Part shown: piece by piece, positions 7,495 through 14,840 of the stretch
Layout of the letters: each line of letters begins with the position of its first letter
Position numbering within the stretch: the first letter of the stretch is position 1
NCBI GenBank assembly: GCA_900547745.1
Contig: URHT01000015.1
Location: forward strand, 1-41,138
Direction: 5' to 3'
Source of the DNA: an uncultured Eubacteriales bacterium
Lineage (GTDB): Bacteria > Bacillota > Clostridia > Oscillospirales > Oscillospiraceae
DNA length: 41,138 bases
Notes under the pieces: model-generated
The model's database searches: none
Told to the model about the DNA's origin: nothing
The model's input: only the letters and a program-made list of their open reading frames with translations
Position numbers and translations under genes: made by a program

Positions 7495-8394
7495 ATGACT
7501 GTACCTCGTACCGATCTGGCGCTGGAGGCCGCCGATGATCTGGCTGCCCGCGCCAAAAATTTCGCGCCGCCGGAGGGCATCCGGCGGCTGGAGAGCCTGC
7601 AGGAGGGCTACGCCGTCACCGATATCCGCATTACCTGCGCCGCCGGGGCGCAGGCGCTGGGCAAGCCGGTGGGCCGCTATATCACCGTGGATCTCCGTCC
7701 CTACTTTGACCGGCAGCGCATGTTTTTCCACCGGGCGGTATGGTGCATCGCCTACCAGCTGCGCTCGCTGCTGCCCGACGCCGGGCCCCACGCGCAGATC
7801 CTGGTGGCGGGACTGGGCAACCGGGCCATGACGCCGGACGCCGTGGGGCCCATCGCCGTGGAGAACCTGCTGGTGACGCGGCACATGGTACGCACTCTGC
7901 CCAGGCAGTTTCAAGGCTTTACTCCCGTTTCCGCCCTGTGTACCGGCGTGCTGGCCCGCACGGGACTGGAGACGCTGGAGCTGATACAGGGAGCGGCGGC
8001 CCGCGTCCGTCCTGCCGCCGTCATTGCCATCGACGCGCTGGCCGCCCGGAGCCGCGACCGGCTGTGCGCCACGGTGCAGCTCAGCGACACGGGGCTGACC
8101 CCAGGCTCCGGCGTGGGCAATCACCGCCGCGCCGTGGATCGAGCGGCGCTGGGGGTGCCGGTCATCGCCGTGGGCGTCCCCACGGTCATTGACGGCGCTA
8201 CCCTGTGCGCCGACCTGCTGGCGGAGGCGGGCTGTCCGCAGCAGCCGCTGTCCGGCCGGGGCGCGGCGCTGTTCGTCACGCCGCAGGACATCGACCAGCG
8301 GGTCACGGAGCTGGGCCGCATGGTGGGCTACGCCGTCACGCTGGCCCTCCAGCGCGGCCTGACGCTGGAGGATGTCACCGGCCTGCTGGGATAA
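7495..8394 (+). CDS. gpr: Spore germination protease GPR
   Basis: A 299-residue A25-family endopeptidase. It is made as a zymogen in the forespore and degrades the small acid-soluble DNA-protecting proteins at germination. The N-terminal RTDLALEAA resembles the family's conserved maturation region, and the glycine-rich GLGNRAMTPDAVGP near residue 105 is a family signature. At 299 residues it is slightly shorter than Bacillus GPR (~370), as is usual in Clostridia. The start at 7495 follows AGAAGGGAG about 14 bases upstream. An in-frame earlier start is absent. A sigma-G promoter lies ~50 bases upstream. Its SASP substrates are not in the window. Confidence 0.92.
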   Translation: MTVPRTDLALEAADDLAARAKNFAPPEGIRRLESLQEGYAVTDIRITCAAGAQALGKPVGRYITVDLRPYFDRQRMFFHRAVWCIAYQLRSLLPDAGPHAQILVAGLGNRAMTPDAVGPIAVENLLVTRHMVRTLPRQFQGFTPVSALCTGVLARTGLETLELIQGAAARVRPAAVIAIDALAARSRDRLCATVQLSDTGLTPGSGVGNHRRAVDRAALGVPVIAVGVPTVIDGATLCADLLAEAGCPQQPLSGRGAALFVTPQDIDQRVTELGRMVGYAVTLALQRGLTLEDVTGLLG

Positions 8395-8398
8395 GCTC

Positions 8399-8427
8399 TT
8401 GCAAAAACCGATCTTCCGCGCTACAAT
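8399..8427 (+). promoter_or_regulatory. Sigma-A promoter of nadE
   Basis: TTGCAA (8399-8404), 17 bases, TACAAT (8422-8427). It starts just after the gpr stop, so nadE is transcribed apart from the sporulation gene. Confidence 0.7.
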
Positions 8428-8459
8428 GGCACCAGAAAAAGGAAGGGAGGCTCCCCTCA

Positions 8460-9230
8460 ATGGATTTTAACCCGCAGTTACAGCTGGCCGGCCTGCTGGA
8501 GTGGATGGACGCCCAGCTCAAGGCCTGTCACGGCCGCACCGCCGTTATCGGCATCTCAGGCGGCAAGGACAGCTCCACCGTGGCGGCGCTGGCTGCCGCC
8601 GCCTATGGCCGGGAGCATGTGTTCGGCGTGCTGATGCCCGACGGCGTTCAGCCGGACATCGACTATTCGCAGGCGCTGGTGGAGCACCTGCAGATCCCTC
8701 ACTGCACCATCAACATCCACGACGCCGTGCAGGGCGTGCTGAAGGAGATGGAGCGGGCAGGTCTGACGCCCAGCCGTCAGACCACCGTGAACCTGCCCAG
8801 CCGCATCCGTATGTCCACGCTGTACGCCGTGGCCCAGTCGCTGGACGGCGGCGTGGTCATCAATACCAGCAACCTGTCGGAGGATTGGGTGGGCTACTGC
8901 ACCATTTACGGCGACAGCGCCGGCGCCTTCTCCCCGCTGGGCATGTACACCACGGAGGAGGTCATTGCGCTGGGCCGCCAGCTGGGCCTGCCGGAGCGGT
9001 TCCTCATCAAGCCGCCGTCCGACGGACTCACCGGCCTGACGGACGAGGACAATCTGGGCTTCACCTACCATGCGGTGAACGAATATGTCCGCCGCGGCGT
9101 GGCGGATCCCGCCATCAAGGAGCAGATCGACGCCAGGCACCGTGCCAGCCGCTTTAAGTTCCAGACCATCCCCGTGTACCACAACGGGCTTTCCATGGCG
9201 CTGGAGGACGAAACGGACTACTACAAGTAA
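8460..9230 (+). CDS. nadE: NAD+ synthetase, ammonia-dependent
   Basis: A 256-residue enzyme that amidates nicotinic acid adenine dinucleotide to NAD+, using ATP and NH3. The PP-loop SGGKDSS (residues 33-39) binds ATP. The NTSNLSEDWVGY stretch and the C-terminal HRASRFK loop are typical of NadE. No glutaminase (nitrilase) domain is fused, so it should use free ammonia. The start at 8460 follows AAGGAAGGGAGG; the upstream extension of the frame runs inside gpr and is not coding. It is monocistronic with its own promoter and ends at a strong bidirectional terminator shared with glyS. Confidence 0.93.
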   Translation: MDFNPQLQLAGLLEWMDAQLKACHGRTAVIGISGGKDSSTVAALAAAAYGREHVFGVLMPDGVQPDIDYSQALVEHLQIPHCTINIHDAVQGVLKEMERAGLTPSRQTTVNLPSRIRMSTLYAVAQSLDGGVVINTSNLSEDWVGYCTIYGDSAGAFSPLGMYTTEEVIALGRQLGLPERFLIKPPSDGLTGLTDEDNLGFTYHAVNEYVRRGVADPAIKEQIDARHRASRFKFQTIPVYHNGLSMALEDETDYYK

Positions 9231-9268
9231 GTGAAAACGGACGGAAGCTTTTGCCCCTCCCCATAGTC

Positions 9269-9301
9269 AAAAGAGACGGACGCCGAGCGTCCGTCTCTTT
9301 T
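9269..9301. terminator. Bidirectional terminator between nadE and glyS
   Basis: A perfect 15-bp stem AAAAGAGACGGACGC/GCGTCCGTCTCTTTT with a CGA loop. It lies between converging genes and has T-runs on both strands. Confidence 0.95.
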
Positions 9302-9317
9302 GATGTCTTGTTTATGC

Positions 9318-10739
9318 TCAGTACGCCAGCTTCTCCGCCAGATAGGCCTTCAGCTCGCTGATGGGGACACGCACCTGCTCCATGGTGTCGCGCTCGCGGA
9401 CGGTGACGCAGTTGTCGCCGGCCTTCTCCGCATCGCCCACGGTGTCGAAGTCCACGGTGATGCAGTACGGCGTGCCCACCTCGTCCTCGCGGCGGTAGCG
9501 CTTGCCGATAGAGCCCGTCTCGTCGAAGTCGATCATCCACTCCTTTGCCAGCTCGGCATAGACCTCGCGGGCCTTGTCGCTGAGCTTTTTGCTCAGGGGC
9601 AGCACCGCCGCCTTGTAGGGAGCCAGCGCCGGGTGCAGGTGCAGCACCACGCGGACATCGTTCTTCTCCGCGTCCACCACCTCCTCGTCGTAGGCGTCCA
9701 CCAGCACGGCCAGCACGCTGCGCTCCACGCCCAGAGACGGCTCCACCACATAGGGGATGTAGCGCTCATTCGTCTCGGGATCGAAGTAGGTCAGATCCTT
9801 GCCGGACACGGTTTGGTGCTGGGTCAGGTCATAGTCGGTGCGGTCGGCCACGCCCCACAGCTCGCCCCAGCCGAAGGGGAACAGGAACTCGAAGTCCGTG
9901 GTAGCCTTGGAGTAGAAGCACAGCTCCTCGGGATCGTGGTCGCGCAGGCGGAGATTCTCATCCTTCAGGCCGATGCCCAGCAGCCAGTTGTGGCAGAAGG
10001 TGCGCCAGTAGTTGAACCACTCCAGATCGGTGCCGGGCTTGCAGAAGAACTCCAGCTCCATCTGCTCGAACTCGCGGACGCGGAAGATGAAGTTGCCCGG
10101 GGTGATCTCGTTGCGGAAGGACTTGCCGATCTGGCACACGCCGAAGGGCAGCTTGCGGCGGGTGGTGCGCTGGGTGTTGACAAAGTTGGTGAAGATGCCC
10201 TGCGCCGTCTCGGGACGCAGATACACGGTGTTCTTGGCATCCTCGGTGACGCCCTGGAACGTCTTGAACATCAGGTTGAACTGCCGGATGTCGGTGAAGT
10301 TGTGTTTACCGCAGGTGGGGCAGGGGATGCTCTTGTCCTCGATGAAATCCTTCATCTCCTGCTGGGAGAAGGCGTCGATGGGCTTGGGCAGCTCCACACC
10401 GTTCTGGCCGCACCAGTCCTCGATGAGCTTATCGGCGCGGAAGCGCTCCTTGCACTCCTTGCAGTCCATCAGGGGGTCGGAGAAGCCGGCCAGATGGCCG
10501 CTGGCCACCCACGTCTGGGGGTTCATGAGGATGGCGGCGTCCTGCCCCACGTTGTAGGGGTTCTCCTGCACGAACTTCTTCCACCATGCCTTCTTGATGT
10601 TGTTCTTCAGCTCCACGCCCAGCGGGCCGTAGTCCCAGGTGTTGGCCAGGCCGCCGTAGATCTCGGAGCCTGCGAAGATGATGCCGCGGTTTTTGCACAG
10701 CGCCACGATCTTGTCCATGGTCTTTTCAGTGTTTTTCAT
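9318..10739 (-). CDS. glyS: Glycyl-tRNA synthetase, single-chain alpha2 type
   Basis: A 473-residue class II synthetase that charges tRNA-Gly. The N-terminal GIIFAGSEIYGGLANTWDYG is diagnostic of the alpha2 type. Further hallmarks are the class II motif 2 region (FRNEITPGNFIFRVREFEQ) and a Cys-rich insertion (CKEC ... CPTC). The start at 10739 follows AAAAGGAGACGAGC; an upstream extension of the frame falls inside the neighbouring gene and lacks a ribosome site. It lies 41 bases after a lipoprotein gene with no terminator between. The nearest regulator is the T-box upstream of that lipoprotein gene, so glyS is probably the second gene of a T-box operon. Confidence 0.95.
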   Translation of the reverse strand: MKNTEKTMDKIVALCKNRGIIFAGSEIYGGLANTWDYGPLGVELKNNIKKAWWKKFVQENPYNVGQDAAILMNPQTWVASGHLAGFSDPLMDCKECKERFRADKLIEDWCGQNGVELPKPIDAFSQQEMKDFIEDKSIPCPTCGKHNFTDIRQFNLMFKTFQGVTEDAKNTVYLRPETAQGIFTNFVNTQRTTRRKLPFGVCQIGKSFRNEITPGNFIFRVREFEQMELEFFCKPGTDLEWFNYWRTFCHNWLLGIGLKDENLRLRDHDPEELCFYSKATTDFEFLFPFGWGELWGVADRTDYDLTQHQTVSGKDLTYFDPETNERYIPYVVEPSLGVERSVLAVLVDAYDEEVVDAEKNDVRVVLHLHPALAPYKAAVLPLSKKLSDKAREVYAELAKEWMIDFDETGSIGKRYRREDEVGTPYCITVDFDTVGDAEKAGDNCVTVRERDTMEQVRVPISELKAYLAEKLAY

Positions 10740-10780
10740 GTGCTCGTCTCCTTTTATGTGAATATTTTTGGTCTGCATGG

Positions 10781-11857
10781 TCAAGCCGCCTCCGGCGGCG
10801 CTACCTGCACGGTCACGACGCCCGCATTCCAATCCGTCTGGTCTGTGGACACACCGTACCACCACATTGTCCCGCCGTCCGGCAGGTGGTACAGAATGGC
10901 ATAGGCTTCTCTTGGGTGCAGCGCCATGGGATAGTTGCTCTCCGGCAGCTGATCCCCGGTGGTCTGCCACGCGGAAAAGGCGTCGTATCCGCCCTCCACG
11001 CGCCAGAACTCGCGGCTGGCGTATTTGCTCCACTCGGAGATGTCCTCCTCGCCGAAGTAGGCGGCTTCGTATGCTTCACCGGCGATGGTCAGTGTGTCCG
11101 TGCGGAGCGGCTCCAGCTCCGGCTTTTCCACCCGCGCCAGATTGGCGCAGGTCAGCGTCACCTTGCTGCCGTAGTGCGCCGCGATCTGGGCCGCCATGGA
11201 GGGTACGGTACCGGTCTGATGATCCATTCCGTTGGGGTCGGCGTGGGCGCCGCCGCAGAAGGCCACCACGCTGACGCCGCCCAGTGCGTCAAAGGCCGTG
11301 CAGAAATTGGCCGCCAGGGCGTACTCCCGCTGCACGTCGGCCTCATCGTCTGCGCCGCGCCGATAGTACATGACGCCCTGCTTGATGCTCTGCTCTACCG
11401 TACGGTATACGTCGGTGTCGGTCTTTCCCTCGTCCTCCAGAAGCTGACGCGCCTTTTCACCGGAGGTGGCATACTGATGCTCTATGTCAAAGCCGTGGAA
11501 CACCGTGTCCGGACACGTCTCCTTGATCTGATGGTAAAAGTCCGCCACCACCTCCGCGTGGAACAGCGTCCCCTCGCAGGCGCCGTACACCATGTCCCAA
11601 TAGGCATCGTCCTCCGCCGCCATCCAGCGGTTCAGCAGCAGCGTGGAGCCTGCGCCCATCTCTATGAACAGGTGCCGCATCCCTTGGCTGTAGCAGGTCT
11701 GCCACAGCGCCAGCTCCTTATCCAGGCAGGCGGCGTTGGCGTGTTCCTCGCCGTAAATGAATATCTCCCCCGTGGGCGCACCCGTTTCCGCCGGTGCGCC
11801 GCAGGCCGTCAGTCCCAGCAGGGCTGCCAGCAGCAGCGCCAGTATCCTCTTTTTCAT
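10781..11857 (-). CDS. Lipoprotein, TIKI/ChaN/EreA-like fold suspected
   Basis: A 358-residue protein. MKKRILALLLAALLGLTACG gives a lipoprotein signal with lipobox LTAC near residue 19, so it is anchored outside the cell. Residues 30-75 (IYGEEHANAACLDKEL ... HLFIEMG) carry the G-E-E-H and downstream F-I-E pattern seen in the TIKI/ChaN/erythromycin-esterase-like superfamily. A later GGAHAD near residue 205 fits the second His of that fold. Whether it is a metalloprotease, heme-binding protein or esterase cannot be decided. The start follows AAGGAGGGCAG. It is the first gene after the T-box, 41 bases before glyS, which is an odd position for an extracytoplasmic protein. Confidence 0.75.
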   Translation of the reverse strand: MKKRILALLLAALLGLTACGAPAETGAPTGEIFIYGEEHANAACLDKELALWQTCYSQGMRHLFIEMGAGSTLLLNRWMAAEDDAYWDMVYGACEGTLFHAEVVADFYHQIKETCPDTVFHGFDIEHQYATSGEKARQLLEDEGKTDTDVYRTVEQSIKQGVMYYRRGADDEADVQREYALAANFCTAFDALGGVSVVAFCGGAHADPNGMDHQTGTVPSMAAQIAAHYGSKVTLTCANLARVEKPELEPLRTDTLTIAGEAYEAAYFGEEDISEWSKYASREFWRVEGGYDAFSAWQTTGDQLPESNYPMALHPREAYAILYHLPDGGTMWWYGVSTDQTDWNAGVVTVQVAPPEAA

Positions 11858-11878
11858 AGACTGCCCTCCTTGAGCGGC

Positions 11879-11914
11879 AAAAAACGCCCTGATGCCATTG
11901 CTGACATCAGGGCG
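11879..11914 (-). terminator. T-box-controlled terminator hairpin
   Basis: On the minus strand CGCCCTGATG/CATCAGGGCG (10 bp) with a 10-base loop, then six T. The 5' arm overlaps the antiterminator, so the two folds exclude each other. Confidence 0.9.
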
Positions 11915-12043
11915 AACTAAGCTTTAGTCCGTGGTTCCACCTGAATTCGGATCACTCCACACTCTCGTGCCGGTAACGGGGCCTCCGGCGGGCATTTCCT
12001 CCCGCAGCTCCGGGCAGCCACGCCCATCATCGCCTGTAACGGG
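11879..12043 (-). promoter_or_regulatory. T-box riboswitch leader, compact, probably tRNA-Gly-sensing
   Basis: The T-box sequence AGGTGGAACCACGG is at 11929-11942 (minus). The antiterminator can be drawn as AGG, a bulge starting UGGA, then CGGACUAA-AGC-UUAGUUCG closing with CCU. It competes with the terminator at 11879-11914. The bulge UGGA would pair with a tRNA 3' end UCCA, that is discriminator U, as in tRNA-Gly (and Cys). That agrees with glyS in the operon. The leader between the predicted start (~12040) and the T-box is only ~100 bases. The usual AGUA/AGAGAG stem I elements are not visible. A small hairpin GGGC-GUGGCU-GCCC (12012-12025) shows GGC, a Gly codon, in its loop; calling it the specifier is inference. 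It should switch on the lipoprotein gene and glyS when tRNA-Gly is uncharged. Confidence 0.85.
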
Positions 12044-12046
12044 AAA

Positions 12047-12075
12047 AGGATAGCATCTTTTCGCCCGCCCGTCAA
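12047..12075 (-). promoter_or_regulatory. Sigma-A promoter of the T-box operon
   Basis: On the minus strand TTGACG (12070-12075), 17 bases, TATCCT (12047-12052). It starts 26 bases after the stop of the M23 peptidase gene and fixes the T-box transcript to begin near 12040. Confidence 0.65.
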
Positions 12076-12100
12076 GGGCTTTTTTCGCCGCCGGAGCGGC

Positions 12101-13834
12101 TTACAGGTAGTTCAGCGGGTTGAGGAACGTACCGTTCAGCTGGATGCGGAAGTCGCAGTGGTTGCCGCTGGAGATACCGGTGGAGCCCATGCGGGCGATC
12201 TGCTGACCCTTGTGGACGTGCTCGCCCACGGACACCAGCAGCGAGCTGTTGTGGCCGTAGTAGGTGACATAGCCGTTGCCGTGGTCGATCTTCACCAGAT
12301 AGCCGTAGCCGCCCTGCCAGCCGGAGTAGATGACGGTGCCGCCGTCGGAGGCGTAGATGGGCGTGCCGTAGCTGTTGGCGATGTCGATGGCCTCGTGATA
12401 GGTGCTGGCGCCCCGGATGCCGGTGTTGCGGGGGCCGAAGTAGGACGTGATGACGCCGTTGCAGGGCCAGCCGAAGCTGCCGGTGGGATACCACGACGGG
12501 CGCTCCTTGGTGCCCCGCAGCGCCAGCTGCGTCACAGGCTGGGACAGCGTGACGCTGGCCACGATCTCCCGCTCCGTTTCCGTGCCGTTGATATAGGTGA
12601 CGTTGGCGGTGACATCCGCCTTGCCGTAGACGCCGGGGAGCGTGACCTTATACTCGCCCTGATACATGGAGGCATCGTCGGTGTACTCCACGGGGTAGGG
12701 CACATCCTGCACATAGCGCTGGCGCTCCACGTTCACCACCGTCAGGTAGGGCACGGCGTTGCTGATGGTCAGCACATCGCCCGTCCGCAGGATCTTGGGG
12801 TCGTAGCCGGGGTTCAGCTTCATCAGGGCGTCCACCGACAGGCCGTACTCGTCGGCGATGCTGTAATAGCTGTCGCCGCTCTGGACGGTGTAGGTGACCT
12901 CGCCCTCCTTCGTCTCGTTGAGGATCTCGGCGATGTAGCCCAGATTCATGATGTAGGACGTGTCCACATACTCCTGCCGGATCTCCACGTCCTCCACGAA
13001 GTAGGCGTCCACCGTGTCCTCCGTCTGGTAGCCCAGCTTCAGCTGGGCCAGGATGTCGTCCAGCGCGTCGGGGAACGTGGTGGCCACCACCTTCTCCCCG
13101 TCCACATACAGGACGTAGGCGTACTCCACCAGACCAAGCTCGTCGGTAAGCTCGTTGCGCAGCTCCTCCTCCGACGTGATCTCCTTGCGCAGGAACACGC
13201 CCGTCTCGGTCTGCAGCAGGGACTGATCCACCTGATAGCTGCTGTCGTGCAGCGTCTCGCGGGTGATGCCCTCCACCTCGGCCACCGCCAGCTCCACCGC
13301 GTGGGCGGAGGGGACGACGCCCAGATCCTTGCCATCGTACACGGCGCGGGCTCCCACGGTGTACAGGGACAGCACCGTGGCGGCGGCGGCCAGACTCAGG
13401 GCCACGGCCAGAAAGGCCGCCGGGTGCAGCTTCATCTCCTCGAAGTGGCTGCGGCGGCGGTCACCGGCCCGGATGAGCCGCTTGCGGCGGAGGGACAGGC
13501 GCTCTCGCAGATTGGCGCCCAGACGGGGCAGGCTGTTCCAGAAGAACAGGAACAGCTGGGCCGCGCCGTGCTCCGATTCGGGGAAGCGGCTGTCGCGGCT
13601 CTCCTTCACCAGATGGCGGGCGCCGCCCCGCACCCGCCCAAACCACGCCGCAATGCGCTTCACGCCCGCCTGCAGGTTCAGGGTGAACAGGTCTGCGTGC
13701 TCCTCGCGGTACACGCGCCAGCTTTTCAGATTGTCGATCCACAGCTGCCACAGGCTGGACAGCGTCATAGGCTCCCGGTTGGGGTCGCGGGAGGGATTCT
13801 TTTGTTGATTTTTCTGCGCTAACTGCTGTTTCAT
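12101..13834 (-). CDS. Membrane-anchored M23 peptidase with LysM and G5 domains
   Basis: A 577-residue cell-wall protein. Residues 1-~135 are basic and cytoplasmic. A single membrane helix lies near 142-162 (FLAVALSLAAAATVLSLYTV). Outside come an unassigned region, a LysM domain (TYTVQSGDSYYSIADEYGLS, ~330-375) that binds glycan, a G5 domain (~385-455) and a C-terminal M23 domain (~470-577). M23 peptidases cut peptidoglycan crosslinks. The first zinc motif HEAID and catalytic GHNSS are present. The last motif, normally HxH, reads HCD, so one zinc ligand is Asp in place of His. The ATG at 13834 (MKQQLAQ) is preferred over a GTG four codons earlier because of AGGTGAG at 8 bases. It has its own promoter. 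Activity is uncertain. Confidence 0.88.
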   Translation of the reverse strand: MKQQLAQKNQQKNPSRDPNREPMTLSSLWQLWIDNLKSWRVYREEHADLFTLNLQAGVKRIAAWFGRVRGGARHLVKESRDSRFPESEHGAAQLFLFFWNSLPRLGANLRERLSLRRKRLIRAGDRRRSHFEEMKLHPAAFLAVALSLAAAATVLSLYTVGARAVYDGKDLGVVPSAHAVELAVAEVEGITRETLHDSSYQVDQSLLQTETGVFLRKEITSEEELRNELTDELGLVEYAYVLYVDGEKVVATTFPDALDDILAQLKLGYQTEDTVDAYFVEDVEIRQEYVDTSYIMNLGYIAEILNETKEGEVTYTVQSGDSYYSIADEYGLSVDALMKLNPGYDPKILRTGDVLTISNAVPYLTVVNVERQRYVQDVPYPVEYTDDASMYQGEYKVTLPGVYGKADVTANVTYINGTETEREIVASVTLSQPVTQLALRGTKERPSWYPTGSFGWPCNGVITSYFGPRNTGIRGASTYHEAIDIANSYGTPIYASDGGTVIYSGWQGGYGYLVKIDHGNGYVTYYGHNSSLLVSVGEHVHKGQQIARMGSTGISSGNHCDFRIQLNGTFLNPLNYL

Positions 13835-13875
13835 AAGGGGTCTCACCTAAAAGTTACAAAATCGTTACAAACGGT

Positions 13876-13904
13876 ATCATACATTGTTTCCGGCTTTGCG
13901 TCAA
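13876..13904 (-). promoter_or_regulatory. Sigma-A promoter of the M23 peptidase gene
   Basis: On the minus strand TTGACG (13899-13904), 17 bases, TATGAT (13876-13881). It lies ~40 bases before the start codon in an AT-rich gap. Confidence 0.75.
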
Positions 13905-13947
13905 GAAGAAAATTGTAAACATTCAGGGGCAGGGTCACAGAAAGGAC

Positions 13948-13974
13948 AAAAAAACGCCCCGAAAGGGGCGTTTT
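13948..13974 (-). terminator. Terminator of the holB-ricT-HAD operon
   Basis: On the minus strand AACGCCCC-TTTC-GGGGCGTT followed by T-run. The plus strand version has a GAAA loop and only four T. Confidence 0.9.
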
Positions 13975-13988
13975 CCGCATAAGCGTCA

Positions 13989-14834
13989 TCAAAATTTTTC
14001 GTCCAGCACCGCGATGAGGGCGGCGATGGCGTCCTCCCGGCAGTCCGGCAGCGTCCGGACGCAGGGCAGCGCCCGCACCTCCGGCAGGGCGTTGGCAGGG
14101 GCAAAGGCCATACCGGCCCACGTCAGCATGGAAATGTCGTTGGCATGGTCGCCCACGCAGGCCACATTGGCCTGGGGGATGTGCAGCAGCGCCGCCAGAC
14201 GGCGCACCATGCCGCCCTTGTTGGCGCCCCGGGCCGTCAGCTCCACCAGCGACTCGCTGCTGGCCACGATCTCATAGTCCCCGTACCAGCCTTGGCCGCG
14301 CAGGTAGTCCAGCAGCGCCGCCTGATGTGCCGGCTCCGTGGAGAACAGCGCCTTGCTGATGGGGGACGGCACCTGCTCCATGCTGTCCACGATCACCGTG
14401 GGAGAGTGGGTCACATGGAGGTGCCGCCGGGTCACATCGTTGGGCTGGAGGGCGTGGATATCGTTGTTGTCGTGGTACAGCTCCACCGCCGCAAAGGGCA
14501 GCTCCCGGATGGTCTGGGCGATGTGGGCCCGCGCCGTCTCCGGCAGAAATGCCTCGCACAGGTACTTACCGGTGGAGAAATCGTAGATGGCGGCGCCGTT
14601 GAACAGGACGGTGGGGCCGTTCATGGGTACGCCGTCGGCCACGGCCTCAAAGGCGGGCTTGGCGCGGCCCGTGGCCACGGAAAAGATGCCGCCCTCCGCC
14701 ATGAAGTAGCGGATGGCCGCCTGATTGGCCTTGGATACCGGAGGCATGGGCCGGCACAGCCGCAGGGCCTCCTCGGTGTAGGTCAGTGTGTTGTCATAGT
14801 CGCTGGCCAGCAGCAGACCGGTAAATTTTCCCAT
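13989..14834 (-). CDS. HAD-superfamily IIB phosphatase (Cof type)
   Basis: A 281-residue cytoplasmic hydrolase. Motif I is DYDNTLT (Asp12 nucleophile, Asp14 acid/base). Motif II is in SVATGR near residue 53, and motif IV is GDHANDISML near 230. The layout, with a large cap between motifs II and III, fits the Cof/YidA group, which removes phosphate from sugar phosphates, FMN or other small metabolites. The substrate cannot be told from sequence. It starts 6 bases after the ricT stop, behind GGAGG, and so is the third gene of the holB operon. Confidence 0.88.
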   Translation of the reverse strand: MGKFTGLLLASDYDNTLTYTEEALRLCRPMPPVSKANQAAIRYFMAEGGIFSVATGRAKPAFEAVADGVPMNGPTVLFNGAAIYDFSTGKYLCEAFLPETARAHIAQTIRELPFAAVELYHDNNDIHALQPNDVTRRHLHVTHSPTVIVDSMEQVPSPISKALFSTEPAHQAALLDYLRGQGWYGDYEIVASSESLVELTARGANKGGMVRRLAALLHIPQANVACVGDHANDISMLTWAGMAFAPANALPEVRALPCVRTLPDCREDAIAALIAVLDEKF

Positions 14835-14840
14835 GGTGCG

